A stretch of 64,000 bases of DNA from Apiospora phragmitis. Taxonomy: Eukaryota; Ascomycota; Sordariomycetes; Amphisphaeriales; Apiosporaceae. Below are positions 1 to 13,300 of this stretch, piece after piece. The translations under genes were made by a program, and so were the position numbers. The stretch lies in the NCBI GenBank assembly GCA_038363925.1, contig JAQQWL010000011.1, forward strand, positions 8,866,001 through 8,930,000. The letters are read 5' to 3'. How positions within the stretch are numbered: position 1 is the first letter of the stretch; each line of letters begins with the position of its first letter. The notes beneath the pieces are model-generated. The model did not search any database. It saw nothing but the letters and a program-made list of their open reading frames with translations, and had not been told where the DNA came from.

Positions 1-1104
1 ATTTAATATTTTCGAGCGTAATATTTTAATTTTTAATAGTTATAATAAGTATTACGTAGTTTTTTATTTTATTTATTATATTTAATAATATTAAAATTTA
101 TAGGTTTATTATAATAATTATATATTATAATATTTTTAGGCGGTATATAATTAAATTATTATAATTACTTTATATTAATTTAAGTTCGATTAATTTATTA
201 CTAAGGTCCGTTTCGTTTTTCGCGGCGTTATTTATATATATAGGTATTAATTTTAATAATAAGTTTTATATATAAGAAAAAGTTATTAAAAACGTTAAAT
301 TAATTAAGTTTATTTTTAATATTATTTTTTAATCCTCGGTAATATATTATAATTTTTATAATTTCGGTATAATTTAATTAAATTATAATATATTAGAACT
401 CGGCTATATAAAAAGCGGCTAATCCTTTTTATTTAAAGGTTTTAAGTTCCTTTTCCGCTTGTCGCTTTTTGTTAAAGTTTTAAAAAAAATGATTTAAAGG
501 CTTGTTCGAAGCCGTTATAACTTTTAAAAATACGTTATATTTCTATACAATATAACTTAATTTATTAGTCGTTTTTTATAAGTTTATTTAAGTAGGGTTC
601 GAATTAAACGAGTATTTTATTTTTAAAAAACGAGGCGGCGTAAATAACTTATTAGGTAGTATTTTAGAATATTTTTTTATAAAACCGTTAATAGGCTTTA
701 ATTTAAATAAAGAAGCTTTGGAGGTTTCCACTTATTTTATTAAAAAGGGTTAGCGTATTAATCTTTATACCCTTTTTTAATATAATAAGGGTTTAAATAA
801 TATTAATAGTTATATAAAAGAGATATACTTTTTCGCGTAGCTTATTAATATTATAGTGTGTTTATTTTAAAGTACTTTTAATTAAGAGCTCGTTACGCTT
901 TTTTTCGAGCTTAACGTAATAATATTAATAATTAGTGCTTTCTCGTTCGAGTTTTTTAATTCGTTTGGTTAGCGCTTATTATATAGGCTTATTATTATTA
1001 TTATTACTATCGACGTTTATAGTAGGGTCCTATTAGGAGGTATTAAGGGTGGCGATAGGAGTTTTTCTTTATCGGACGGTGTTATTAAGGTTAAATATAG
1101 ATAT

Positions 1105-1480
1105 AGTTTTTATAATATTATTGTTTAAAGGTTTAAATAATAATTTATAAAAATAAAAGTAATTAAAATATAATAAAAGTTATTTAGGTTTTAAAAGAAA
1201 CTTAGTAAAATATATTAAGGTTTATATTAATAATATAAAAAAGTATTTAAACGTATAATAAAAGTTATTTTTATTAATATAATAAGTAGTAACTTATAAA
1301 AATAAAGGTAATTAAGGTATATAGGTTTAGAAGTATTTATAATAGTTTTATTAAAGCTATTTATTTTCTTAATAAATTAAAATTAATATTTAAATTAATT
1401 ATTAAAATAAAAAGTATTTATATAAAATATATAAAGAACGTTTATTATTATATATTTAATCTTTTTCTTTATTAATTTAT
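1105..1480 (-). repeat. inverted partial LTR copy
   Basis: The reverse complement of this segment matches the 3' part of the LTR (about 2520-2865), including the stretch around 1150-1250 that mirrors 2720-2830 and 9665-9745. It is a solo or truncated LTR of the same family in opposite orientation, so at least two insertions of the family occurred here. Confidence 0.65.
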
Positions 1481-2194
1481 TAAAACGTCCGTTAGTTTAT
1501 AATAATCCCGTTATTAGCTCACGGTAATCTATCCTTTGAATTATAGTGATTTATTTTAATAACTTATTTAGAGGCGTCGTGATCCCGTTGCTCCTAGCTT
1601 ACTTATTAAAACGGTAATCTAGTCGCTCCTCGTTCCGTAGCTCCTTCCTAGCTGCTTTCCCGGGTCGGGTCTATCCTTTCGCTATTTAGGATATCCTCGT
1701 AATTATGTTTACGCGTTTCTATAATATAGGAGAGTTTATATTAATATAACTAGCAGTGCGGTCGGTAATTATAACGTCGTAGCCTAGTCGGGGTATAGTA
1801 ATTCCGTTCCGGCGGGTGGGGTCTTGGCCGCATGGTTAGGTCGGGTTATAACATATAACTTCTTCGTACGTAATCTCGGGTTCGTCCTTAGGTGCCTCGG
1901 ACGGCTCGAACGTCTAGGGGACTTTAAGTTATTCGATATCAGGGTCCTGGCCCGGTTGGGAAGTATTAGGGGTAGACGCCATTATTAAGGTATCGTTTAA
2001 TTAATTCGTACGACGTTATTTTCGGGTATAAAGTAATATATAGTTTAATTAGTTTTCCGACCGTATTATAACCTAGTTTCTTTTTTTAATATTCGTTTTA
2101 AAAGAGATAAGATTTAAACTTCGTATAAAAGAAATAGCTTTACTTTTTTTAAAGATTTAAGAATCCTTTTAAACTACTTAATACGGTCGCCTTA

Positions 2195-2865
2195 CTATTA
2201 CGACCTAGCCTAATCATGCGGCCTAAACCCATAAGACCACCGGCACGGAATTACTATGCCCCGACCAGGCTATAATACTATTAATACCGATAAAACTGCT
2301 AGCTATATTAATATAAACTTACTTATACCCCGTAACCGATTACCGCTTAACGCGATACCGCCCCGGGCGATTATAGGACACGTGAGCATCCTTATAAAGG
2401 AAAGATAGAGGTTACGTAACGGATCTAGGGATCTAGGGCAGATCCTAAGATCCCGTACCGGATCTAGGGGATCGGGACAGATCCACGAGATTTAAAGAAA
2501 TATAGCGAATCGATAAAGGAGGGATTAGATATATAATTACGAACATTTTTTATATACTTTATATAAATATTTTTTATTTTAATAATTAATTTAAATATTA
2601 ATTTAATATATTAATAAAATATATTATTTTAACGAACTTATTATATTTTTTATTAAGTTTTATAATTAATTAAAAATATTATTTATTATATTAAACGGAT
2701 ATATTTATTTATACGTTTAAATATTTTTTTATTTTAATTAATATAAACCTTAAATACGTTTTATTATTATTTTTTTAAATTTTAATAACCGTTCGTTATA
2801 TTTTAATCGCTTTTATTTTTACGAGTTATTATTTAAATTTTTAAATAATATTTTATAAGAGTATT
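2195..2865 (+). repeat. 5' LTR of the Gypsy element
   Basis: Direct repeat of the block starting near 9142 with an offset of about 6947 bases. Shared landmarks include the GATCTAGG-rich stretch at about 2420-2475 and the segment around 2560-2640. The 5' boundary near 2195 and 3' boundary near 2865 come from where the copies stop matching; terminal TG/CA dinucleotides are obscured by mutation. Confidence 0.75.
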
Positions 2866-5800
2866 ATAATATTTTAAAATTTTAATAATAATGGAGCTCT
2901 TATTTAAAATAATATAAATAATTTAATTAAAAAACCGGACGTTTTTTAGTTCGTTTAATAATTATAAGAACGAATTAATTAATTAATTAATAATAACGAG
3001 TAGCTTACCGATTAAGTAGTTTTAATATTATTACGAGGATATTAACGTTTTAAATATAAGTTTACCGCGCCGTAAACTTATAACGGTAAAAAAAAAACCG
3101 TTTATAGATTTTTAATTTAAATAAAGGCGTACTTACGCTTTTATATTAAGGATTTTAATTTAAAAGCCGATCGAATCCTTTACGCCGTAAAATACTTTAA
3201 AAAAGACGTTTTCGTATAATTCGAACTTATTATAAAAAATTATCTCGATAACCTCTTTAACGAGGAGTAAGATATTTAAATACGCCGTATTTTCTGTTAT
3301 TATTTTATTTTTGAGGAAAAATTATAAGCTATTTTTAGAAATCCTGATAAAGTTCGGATTATAAAAAAATAACTTATATAATTTAAATAAAAAGGATTAG
3401 TTTTTATGTACGCCGCGAAGTTTAAATAGATTTTTTCGCGAATAGATTAAAATAATAATAACGCTTTAATAATATTTTTTTACGTAGGTTTACGAAAAAA
3501 CGTAAAAAACGAAATTAATCGAGAAAATTATCCCGATTAATTCGATAAATATATAAAAAAAGTAATTAAAATTAATAACCGCTTATATAAACGACGTTTA
3601 GAGAAGTTAAGTAATTAAGCTTTATAACTAAATAATAAACCCCGGGTTAATAATAAACGATTTATTTAATATATTTAGAAAAAGATATCCTATAAGTCGT
3701 ATAATAGACTTATAAATTTTGACGTTACTTAATAAAACGGTAAAAGTAAATATAAAAAAGACGTTATTTATTATAATTACGGGAAGGATAGATATTTCGT
3801 ACGGAATTATAAAAGCTTTAAGAAAGCGTTTTAACGCGTTTTTAATAAACGTTACGTTAATATTATTAAAGTAGAAGAAGCTTTAATAATTATTAAAAGA
3901 AGTAACGTTAATAATACGCCCGACGTATTATACGGCAGCTTATTTTAAACAGCTTATTACGATAATAAATACCCCGTCTACCTAGTAGATAAAAAAAGAA
4001 CCGAATAATTCTTTAAAGCTTTAAAAAAGGAAGGCCGCCTAATACGAATCCTTATTATAATTAGGAGGGAATTTATAAAAAGTGCCGACTTTATATTTTA
4101 CGAATTAAAAAACGAGGATTTTAATTTAAAAAGATATAAATAATTAATTAATATATTTATAAACGAATTAATAATAAAAGTAACGAAACTACGGGATTTA
4201 AAAACCGACGGATAGCTTATTATTCCTAATATTTTATCCCCGAATCCTAAAAATTACGATAGATACTTATTATTTATAGTTTTAAATAAAAAGTGTACGG
4301 TAATTATTTTATAAAAAATAACCCTCGAGCGTTTTTTATTTATAAGGCTTATTTTATTTTATTATAAATCTTTTACGTATATAACGTTTATATAAAATAT
4401 TTCGCGAAAAAACTAAAAAACGATTAATTTTTTTAAAGAATTAATAAAAAACTTATTACGCGCCTTTATTTAAACTATTTAATTAAAAAAGTTAAAACTA
4501 TTATCCCCGATTTACGATAAGCGTACTTATTAATATAAAAAGACACCCGGTAACTAAAGAAATACTACTTAAAAAAGTAATATTAAATAATATATAACGA
4601 GGACCGGTATTTCGATCATATATAGGAAAAATCCCGAGCCCTTCGATAATTATAAACGTTATAAGAATAACGATCTTTTATTATAATTAATATTTACGAA
4701 ATATATGATCCACGCTTTTAAAAAAACGAAAAACTTCGGAATTAAATATTTTAAAATATAAATAAACGATTATTCCGGGTAGCCGATATTATTAATAGCC
4801 GTATTAATAACGACGGCGAAGTTATTCTAATTTAATAAAAACGGGTTAATAACTTTATAAAATTATAAACGGAATTAAGGTTTATCGAGGAACCCGAGTC
4901 CTAAATACGAAAACTAGCTATAACGATTAGATCTAATATACCACCCTTATTTACGAGCGAGCTACGCCGTACGAATAGATTCGACGCTATTAAAGACTGG
5001 TTAAAGAACGAATCAGGTTTTAATAACAGTTAAGAAATAAATACCGCCGAATATAAAAGGACGATATTAAGCGGGATAAGATAAGTCCTTATATATTATA
5101 ATAAATAAATAAAATATTTACGAGTATATCGTATTATTAATAAACGTTAAAAAAGTTATTATTAAAACGTTATTAAATAGCGAAGCGTAAAGAAATTATA
5201 TCTTATCGAGAATCGTTAATAGCTTAGAATTAAACTAATAAAAAAAAGACGCCCTATACCGATTTAAAACCGTCGATAAAGGATTTATAACCTATAAAAA
5301 TAGAGAAATATAAAGAAAAGTCGCGAACCTTTTAATTAATATTAAAAAACGTTATAAATAAATTACGTGTAATATTATAGAAGTATTAAAATACGATATA
5401 ATATTAAGGATACCTTAATTACGGGTAAGTAATTTTAAAATTAATTAAAAAATAAACTAACTTTAATAAAATATATTAAAAAAAGGTTTAGCCATTAAAT
5501 AACGTTTTAAAAAAAGACCCTTAAATAAGTTTAAAATATTTAAAATATATATTATTATTAAAAAACTTAAGCCGAACGTTATAATAATTATATTAAAAAA
5601 GTACCGGTAATTTATAAACTTTTTTAATAAGAAATTAAAAACGGGTTTACCGCTTTATATATAATAAAATTATAAAATACCCTTTAAAAAAAAGAAAGAA
5701 TGATAATTTATACCGATATATAAACTTAATTAAAAACACGAAAAAGTCTTAAAAAATATATTAAAAAGAACCTCGAAAAAGGAGTTATACGACCATCCAC

Positions 5801-8800
5801 TTTACTAACAAGATACCCCATTCTCTTCGTTCCCGAAAAAGTAAAGACGGAAAAAAGAAATAGCGATTATACATCGATTACCGAAAACTTAACGAAATTA
5901 CTATTAAAAACCGGTACTTACTTCTTTTAATTAATAATTTACGTAATAAATTATATAAAGTAATAATTTTTACTATACTCGACTTATTTAATATATATAA
6001 CCTAATCCGCGTTAAAAAAAGAGAAAAATAAAAAACGGTATTTCGAACTAAGTACGAGTATTTTAAATATTAAACTATACCCTTTAAACTTACTAACACA
6101 CCCGCGAGTTTTTAAAACATAATTAATTATATTTTATAAAAATACCTCGACAAGTTCGTAATAATTTACTTAAATAATATCTTTATTTACTCCGAAAATA
6201 AGAAATAATATAAAAAATATATTAAAATAATACTTTAAAAGTTACAGGATATAAGATTTTTAATTAACTTAAAAAAAAACGAATTCTATAAAAAGTTAAT
6301 TATTTTTATAAAATATATAATATCTTTAAAAAAAATCTGGATAAAACCTTTTAAAATATTAATAATATAAAAATAACCTAAGCCTATAAACGTTATAAAA
6401 GTTAGATCTTTTTTAAAACTAGCTAATTATTACCGGATCTTTATCCCTAAATTTAATAAAATAACGACACCTTTTACGTACTTAATACGAAAAGACGTAT
6501 TATTTTAATAAATAAATAAAAAAGAATCGGCCTTCTAAACTATTAAGGATAAAATCCTTAACGAACTAATATTTCGCGTAATAAATTCTAATAAACTTTT
6601 TAAAATTAAAACCGACGCATCAAACTATACGATCAGAGAATAACTAAGTTAACGGGATAATAACGAGAAACCGTACCCCGTCGTATTTTTTTTTTAAAAA
6701 AACTAACTAAACTAGAACTTAATTATTAAATTTATAATAAAGAATTAATAGTTATTATTAAAACTTTTAAAAAATAAAGGTATTATTTAAATAATATAAA
6801 AAAATTAATAAAAATTTATATAAATTATAAAAACTTTATTATATTTATTATTAATAAAAAATTAAATAAATAATAAATACGATAATTAAAATTCTTATCG
6901 GAATTTAATTTTACCATTATCTACCGGAAAGGTAGCGATAACGGCAAGGCCAACGCCCTAAGCCGAAAACTAAACCATTAGCAAGATATACTATTAAAAA
7001 CACGTACGATCCTCACTTACGACAAAGATAAAAACCTAATACCATCGCGATATATCTAAGCTACCTATAGGGTATAGCTTCACGAAAAATAGATTAAGAA
7101 ATTTAAGGAATATACCCCTAAAAATACCGACTTTATAAGTTAGGATAAACTTAGGTACCACCACAATAAGATCGACATCCCCGAACAGTACCAAAATAAG
7201 TTCATTAAGGAATTTTATACACACCCCGCCCATAGATACCAAGGAATTTTTAAACTTAAAAACGAATTAATAAATAATTCGATTATAAGAATCTTAAAAA
7301 GTAAGTAGCCAAAATAATTAACGAATATAACCTCTATAATAAAGCCAAGGCCGTATAATACCAGCCGTATAAGGAATTATAACCTATACCACCGCTAAAC
7401 AGAGCTTAAAAAATAATCGCATTAAACTTTATCGTTAAACTACCACCATCCGAGGAATTAATAATTAAAGTCAAGTACGATAACGTATTAATTATTACCG
7501 ATAAACTTATTAAATATACTTACTTCTTACCCTATAAAAAAGTAAATAATACGGATAACCTAATATATACCTTTTTTAAAACTATTATTAATTAATACGG
7601 ATTACCGGAAATAATTATCTCTAACCGAAATAAATTATTTACCGCTAAATTTTAAAAATCCTTTATAATATAACTTAAAATTAAACACAAATTATTTATA
7701 ACTTATTACCCGTAAACCGATAAATAAACCGAGCGTATAAATTAAATATTTAAATAATACCTATAATATTATATTAATTATAAATAAAATAATTAAATAT
7801 AATTATTATTTATAATATAATTTATATATAATAACGTAAATAATAAAACTACGTATATATTACTATTTAAAACAAACTACGGATTTAACCCCGACATTAT
7901 TCGAACACTATTAAAAAGAGAACTAATACCGATAATAACTATTTAAATCGAAAAATTAAAAAAACTTTAAATATTATTATAAAAAAACCTTATCTTTTTT
8001 TAAAATCGAATAAAAAAATAAGCCGATAAAAAAAATAAAAGGACTTATTTTAAAAAAGGGAAAAAAGTTTATTTTTTATAACGAAATATTAAAACTAAAT
8101 AATTTAGTAATAAACTAGACTTTAAAAAGATTAAATTATTTAAAATTATAAAAGTTATTTTAAAAATTAATTATTAATTATTATTATTTAAAATAATACG
8201 GATATACCTTATTTTTTATATTTTATTATTTAAATTAGTATTAATAAACGTAAAAATCGAAATATAATTAAAAATTAAAATAAATTAATACGAATATAAA
8301 ATTAAAACTATTTTTAATAAAAAATAAGTCGAATAAAAATAAAAATACTTTATTAAATAAAAAAAATACTTATTAAAAAATAATACTTAAAAACTTAAAA
8401 AATATTTAAAAAACGTTATTAAAAAATTTCGGAAATTTAAAAAATAACTTTAAACTTAATTAATAATAACGGTTTTAATAAAACGTTAAAATATATCTCG
8501 TTTTAATTAAAAAAAAAAGCCCGATAATAATATAAAAATAACTTTAAACGACGGTTTAACCGCTACTTTTTAATAAGCCTCCTCCTCGGCTTCCTCCCGC
8601 TTAACACGTTCTAGCTCCTCCACACTCGAAACACCGCAACGGATCGCGCGTATCATCTTTTCGAACTAAAGCTTTTTTTACTTCCGAAACAGCCGAACTT
8701 TTACGGTAACACGCTTTAGCTCCTCCTCCGCCGTATTTAAATTACCTTTTAAATAAACGTAATTATTATTAATAACTTATAATTAAATAATAAAAAAACC

Positions 8801-9141
8801 TTATATATTATATTTTAATTAATTATATTTAATATATAAATTATAACGGGATAAATCGAATAAAAAAACTTCGTAATTTAAAAAACCGTAAAACTTATAA
8901 TAAAAATAAAAAAATATAATAATAAACCGTTAAATAATAAAACTTAAAACCTCGTTATAACGATTAATTTTTAAATATTTAAATATATAACGCTTTTTAA
9001 TATAATTAAATATTATAATAAATAAATATTATAATAAAAATAAAAAAAAGAACTTATTAAAAAACTCGGAAAAAATAAAAAAATAAAAGTATTTATAAAA
9101 CTTAGCGTTTTAAAAATAAAATAATTAAAAAAAAAAGGATA

Positions 9142-9750
9142 ATATTATAACCTAGCTTAATTATACGGCTTAAACTTATAAAACTATTAATACGGAATTA
9201 TTATACCTTAACTAAGCTATAATATTATTAATACCGATAAAATTATTAACTATACTAATATAAACTTACTTATACTTCGTAACCGATTACCGCTTAACAT
9301 AATACCGCCCCGAGTAATTATAAGATATATAAATATCCTTATAAAAAAAAAATAGAGGTTACGTAACGGATTTAAGAATCTAGGGCAGATCTTAAAATCC
9401 CGCGCCGGATCTAAGAGATCGGGATAAATCTACGAGATCTAAAAAAATATGACGAATTAATAAAAAAGGGATTAAATATATAACTATAAACGTTTTTTAT
9501 ATATTTTATATAAATATTTTTTATTTTAATAATTAATTTAAATATTAATTTAATATATTAATAAAATATAATATTTTAACGAACTTATTACACTTTTTAT
9601 TAAATTTTATAATTAATTAAAAATATTATTTATTATATTAAATAAATATACTCGTTTATACGTTTAAATACTTTCTCGTTTTAATTAATATAAACCCTAA
9701 ATACGTTTTACTAAGTTTCTTTTAAACCTTAATAACCGTTCGTTATACTT
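9142..9750 (+). repeat. 3' LTR of the Gypsy element
   Basis: Second direct copy of the LTR. It matches the 5' copy from about 2195 through about 2795, then diverges, so its end seems truncated or rearranged close to the border of the AT-rich block. Differences between the two copies are nearly all transitions, as RIP predicts. Confidence 0.72.
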
Positions 9751-10367
9751 ATTTATATATTAGCGTAAAACCGTCTCTTTACTTTTACTAATTTATAATT
9801 ACCTCGTATAACTATTAATTAGTATTAAATAAGCTTTTTAATACGTACGTACGTTACGTAAGGGTTAAGACGGTGCTTATATTCTATCTATCTCTCCTCT
9901 ATTTATTAACTAGCGGAAAGCCGCCAGCGCTCACCTTCTCGTACGAGGGGCTAATAATCCGTGCGTCGTACGCACGTGACGCCCCTTTCAAGAGGTGCTG
10001 GAAGCCCCTGGAGTGGCTGTTCCAACACATTCTGTGTGCTCTGGCTACCAATGAAAGGGGACATCGAGCAGCAGTCATCTTCTCCCGATCGCGACTAGTT
10101 CATCAAAATCAACCTCGGTTAGCTGTTCGGCAGGCCTGTTGCGCAGTCAGGCAAAGGTTTTTGAAAACGCAAGCCCTAATCATGCCCCCCAAAGCCCGTC
10201 GCACGCCTACGCCTACCCCACATCTGCAGGGTAGGCAAACACATCCCGATCCTTCTGCATAGCAAATTGGAAACATCGCGGGAAATGATTCATTTTGAAA
10301 TTTATGGTGCTCTCCCTCAGTCACTACTGCGAAAAAGCAAGTAGTAGCACGCCTTAGACACATCTAT
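9751..10367. other. transition to GC-rich sequence, no gene seen
   Basis: Spans the composition border. Open frames here (for example 9873-10262) have no recognisable domain, no splice-supported extension and skewed composition. It probably includes the 3' untranslated region of the polyketide synthase. Confidence 0.5.
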
Positions 10368-13300
10368 TTAGTTATAATATTCCTCTAACCAACCACGCAG
10401 GTCGCCAATGCTCGGGTACTCCAGAAATAGGCTGCCCGAGACAACGACGCCTAGCTGCTCGCGGAATTTCTCGGCAATCACAAGGCTCATCAGGGAGTCG
10501 ATACCTAGGTTCGCAAAGCTAGCGTCGTCCACCAGCTCTGAGAGCTCGAGCGCCGACTCCTCGGCAATGATGCGCAGCGCCTTGGCGGTAGTTGTGTCCG
10601 CCTCCGCCAACGCAGCGTCGTCCACAACCGGAACGGCTACGGCGGCTTGGACAGGCACAGGGCCAGTAGGCTTGGGTTCAGAGATAGCGGTCACCGCGAT
10701 TGGTTCTCTGATGGCAGTGGTCGTTCTGCTGGTCGGGGCCGTGGCTACCACCGATTTGGCCATGGCAGCGGCAGCAGGCTTGGCGCCATGTTGAGCCAGG
10801 GGGCGCCTTGGAGCCATCGGGCGCAGAGAAGAAGCGACTCAGCAAAATACGGGGATAGCGGCGGAACTGGATGGCGCCGACCATGCCGACGATCTCTCTG
10901 GTGTCCCGATCCATGATGTAGACGTCGCCCAAGAAGACAGAGCCGTCCTCGGGCGTCGGTAGCATCCGGACGTACGAGCGGTAACGGCCGCCTGCGACAA
11001 GCGAGCGGGCAAACCGCATTGAGCCCCAGCCCGGCGTTACGGCGAAGCTGTTCTTCGTATCTGCGGCGTCCGACACGTTCATGACGAAGCCAGCGAGGTG
11101 CGCCACGCTGTCAATGAAATGTGGCGGCACTGTCCACGACCCGCTGCTGCTGCCAGTGTACAGTTCCACGTCGGCAAAGGCCTCGAGCTCATGCATCACC
11201 ACGGATCGCATACCGCGGTACTTTTGCGCGTAGTCGACCAGGTTGGTCGCAAACATGCGGTATGCCATAGCGTGGCTCAGGCGGTTGGCGACACCGGAGG
11301 CGGCGAGGCGCTCCAGCTCCGCAACCCTTCCCTGGACCAGGTGCTGCAGGGGCCGCCAGGACTCGAGCCACGTGGTGGCGTCGGCGGTGAAGTAGAGGGT
11401 TGCGCTCGCGAAAAATTCGTCGGCTGCGATACCGTCGGCGCCGACATTATACCATTTCATCTCGGCCGTGTTCCCGTCGATGTTGGGAGTGGACAGGGCA
11501 ACCTGGATCAACTGAGGCTTGGACGCGTCGTTGTTGGCGACGAGGCCTTTGAGCACCTCCAGATTCGCAACGTTGATATTGACTTGTTTACTCTTGGGCT
11601 TCAACTTGCTGTAAAGATATTCGCCAAGTGTATATGCAATATCAGCATGGATAGACTACGAACGAACAGAGGTTAGTAGCGGACAAGACGCTGATACCGT
11701 GTGGGACGAAACTTACAGAAGTGACTACCCCTACGCCATTCATCTTGTGTCCCCAGGCAGCCGCACGGAAATCGGCCTGCCTAAGGTCGGATTGCATAAC
11801 GACCAAGCCTGATGATCCATCGAAACGCTCTTCGACAATACGCTGCACCGTAGAGGTACTAAGATTAGACACCGACGCCGCCAGAGGAGAGCTACCACAC
11901 CCTCTTAAGGCTGCTTTGCTCTTTTTCTCTTCGTCGTAGAAGGTGTTGCCCTTGGTGAGAGCCCAGTCCCCATTATATTGAATCCAGTACGTCTTATCGT
12001 TCCAGCCGTAAGTCGGCAGGTCTAGCAGGTTGAGGCTCCTTTCGAACGGCGCGTGCAGCTCCTGCCAGTGGACCTTGGCGCCGGCGCAGTGCAGAACGGC
12101 CAGGGCCTGTCCCAAGGTCTGCCAGTTGCTCTCGTCACGGCGGAACGTTGGAACAGCGACCATGGCGGGGGCTGCGGCATCGGGAGCGGCAGACGACGGC
12201 GCGTACTGCAGCGACGACTTGACGAAGTTGGTGCACACGGGATGGGGCCCGATCTCGACCCAGACCGTGTCTTCATCGACGGCGCCGATCTTCCGGGCCG
12301 CCTCGAGGGCCCCGAGGAAGTTGACGCTCTCGCGCGTGGCGCGGCGGAGGTATTTCGCGTTGAGCGCCTTGTCGTCGAAGACGATCTTACTGAGCAGCGG
12401 CGAGATGACGGGGACTTGCAGGGGCTGGAAGACGACGCCGGCGGCGACCGCCTCGAAGTCCTCGAGCACTGGTTCCGTCTGCGCCGAGTGGAACGCGAAC
12501 GAGACGTCCAGGGTGAAACACTTGTAGCCATCCTTTTCCAGAGCGGGGACGGCCATGTCCATTTCGGCCGCGGGCCCGCTCAGGACCGTGTCTTTTGGCC
12601 CGTTGACGCAGGCGATCTCGTAAGGGATCTTGTTACCGCCGCCTTCCTGGCCGTCGCCGATACTCTCCTGGACCTGCTCCAGAGAGGCCCGCACGGCGAC
12701 CATCTTGTGGGACCCGGCCTTACATCTCGCCTGGAGCATCTGAGCCCGCTTGCCAACGAGGAAGATGGTGTCGCTGGCAGATAGGATTCCCGCGCTATGC
12801 AGAGCAGCATACTCCCCGAGGCTGTGGCCGATGACGATATTGGGCTTGACTCCCAAGGTACCAAGGTATCTGGTCAGCGCAATCTGGGAGCAGGTCTGGG
12901 CGAGTTGGGTAATGACTGGGCTGTGCTGGAAGTCCTTTTCGTGACTTCCGTCAAGCACAGGGATAAAGGAAGGAAAGCCCTGGCTTTGAGCGATGCCGTC
13001 TAGGTGGAGTATCTGGGACCGGAAGTACGGCACCTCATGGAAGAGCTCGAGGCTGTATCTGTTGGCAAGACGGTTAGGAACGATGGGTATGAGACTGTGC
13101 CAAGGCAAAGTAAGCGGGACTCACGATTTGAACGATGCTCCTTGCCCAGTGAACGAAAACGCAATCGAGACGGAACCGGTGCTCGGAATAGGCTTGTGCG
13201 TATCGACCTTGGCGAGAGCGGCGGCCAGCTGCTTCTTCACCTGGGCCACATCGGAAGCCGCAAAGGCGACACGGTGGTTGTGGTGGTAGCGGCGCGCGGT

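Larger units (their letters stand above)
2195..9750 (+). mobile_element. Ty3/Gypsy LTR retrotransposon, RIP-mutated
   Basis: A plus-strand element bounded by direct repeats. Reading past the many stops, the interior keeps Ty3/Gypsy order. A Gag-like stretch lies at about 3400-3620 and a zinc-knuckle remnant at about 3765-3810. Reverse transcriptase starts near 5820, with a YLDD-type catalytic box remnant (now YLNN) at about 6155-6185. An RNase H start with a TDAS motif is near 6610, an HxxxH zinc-binding region at about 7200-7260 and the integrase core at about 7480-7660. Protease precedes integrase by way of RT, which is Gypsy and not Copia order. The element has no intact frame and is certainly non-autonomous. 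Confidence 0.88.
1..9870. repeat. AT-rich RIP-degraded block
   Basis: About 9.8 kb of very AT-rich sequence dominated by TA, TTA and ATA strings with almost no open reading frame. Recognisable retrotransposon motifs are present but riddled with TAA/TAG stops and C-to-T type changes, as repeat-induced point mutation produces in Pezizomycotina. Composition changes abruptly near 9870, where GC-rich unique sequence begins 500 bp before the polyketide synthase 3' end. Short less AT-rich islands at about 1500-2000 and 8570-8760 show no gene I can recognise. From 1 to about 1100 I see degenerate repeat sequence only. Confidence 0.9.

Noticed and set aside
7036..7242. Minus-strand open frame in the AT-rich block
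   Set aside because: Lies antisense to the integrase zinc-binding region of the dead retrotransposon.
9873..10262. Open frame at the composition border
   Set aside because: No recognisable domain, no start context, and it overlaps another frame on the opposite strand.
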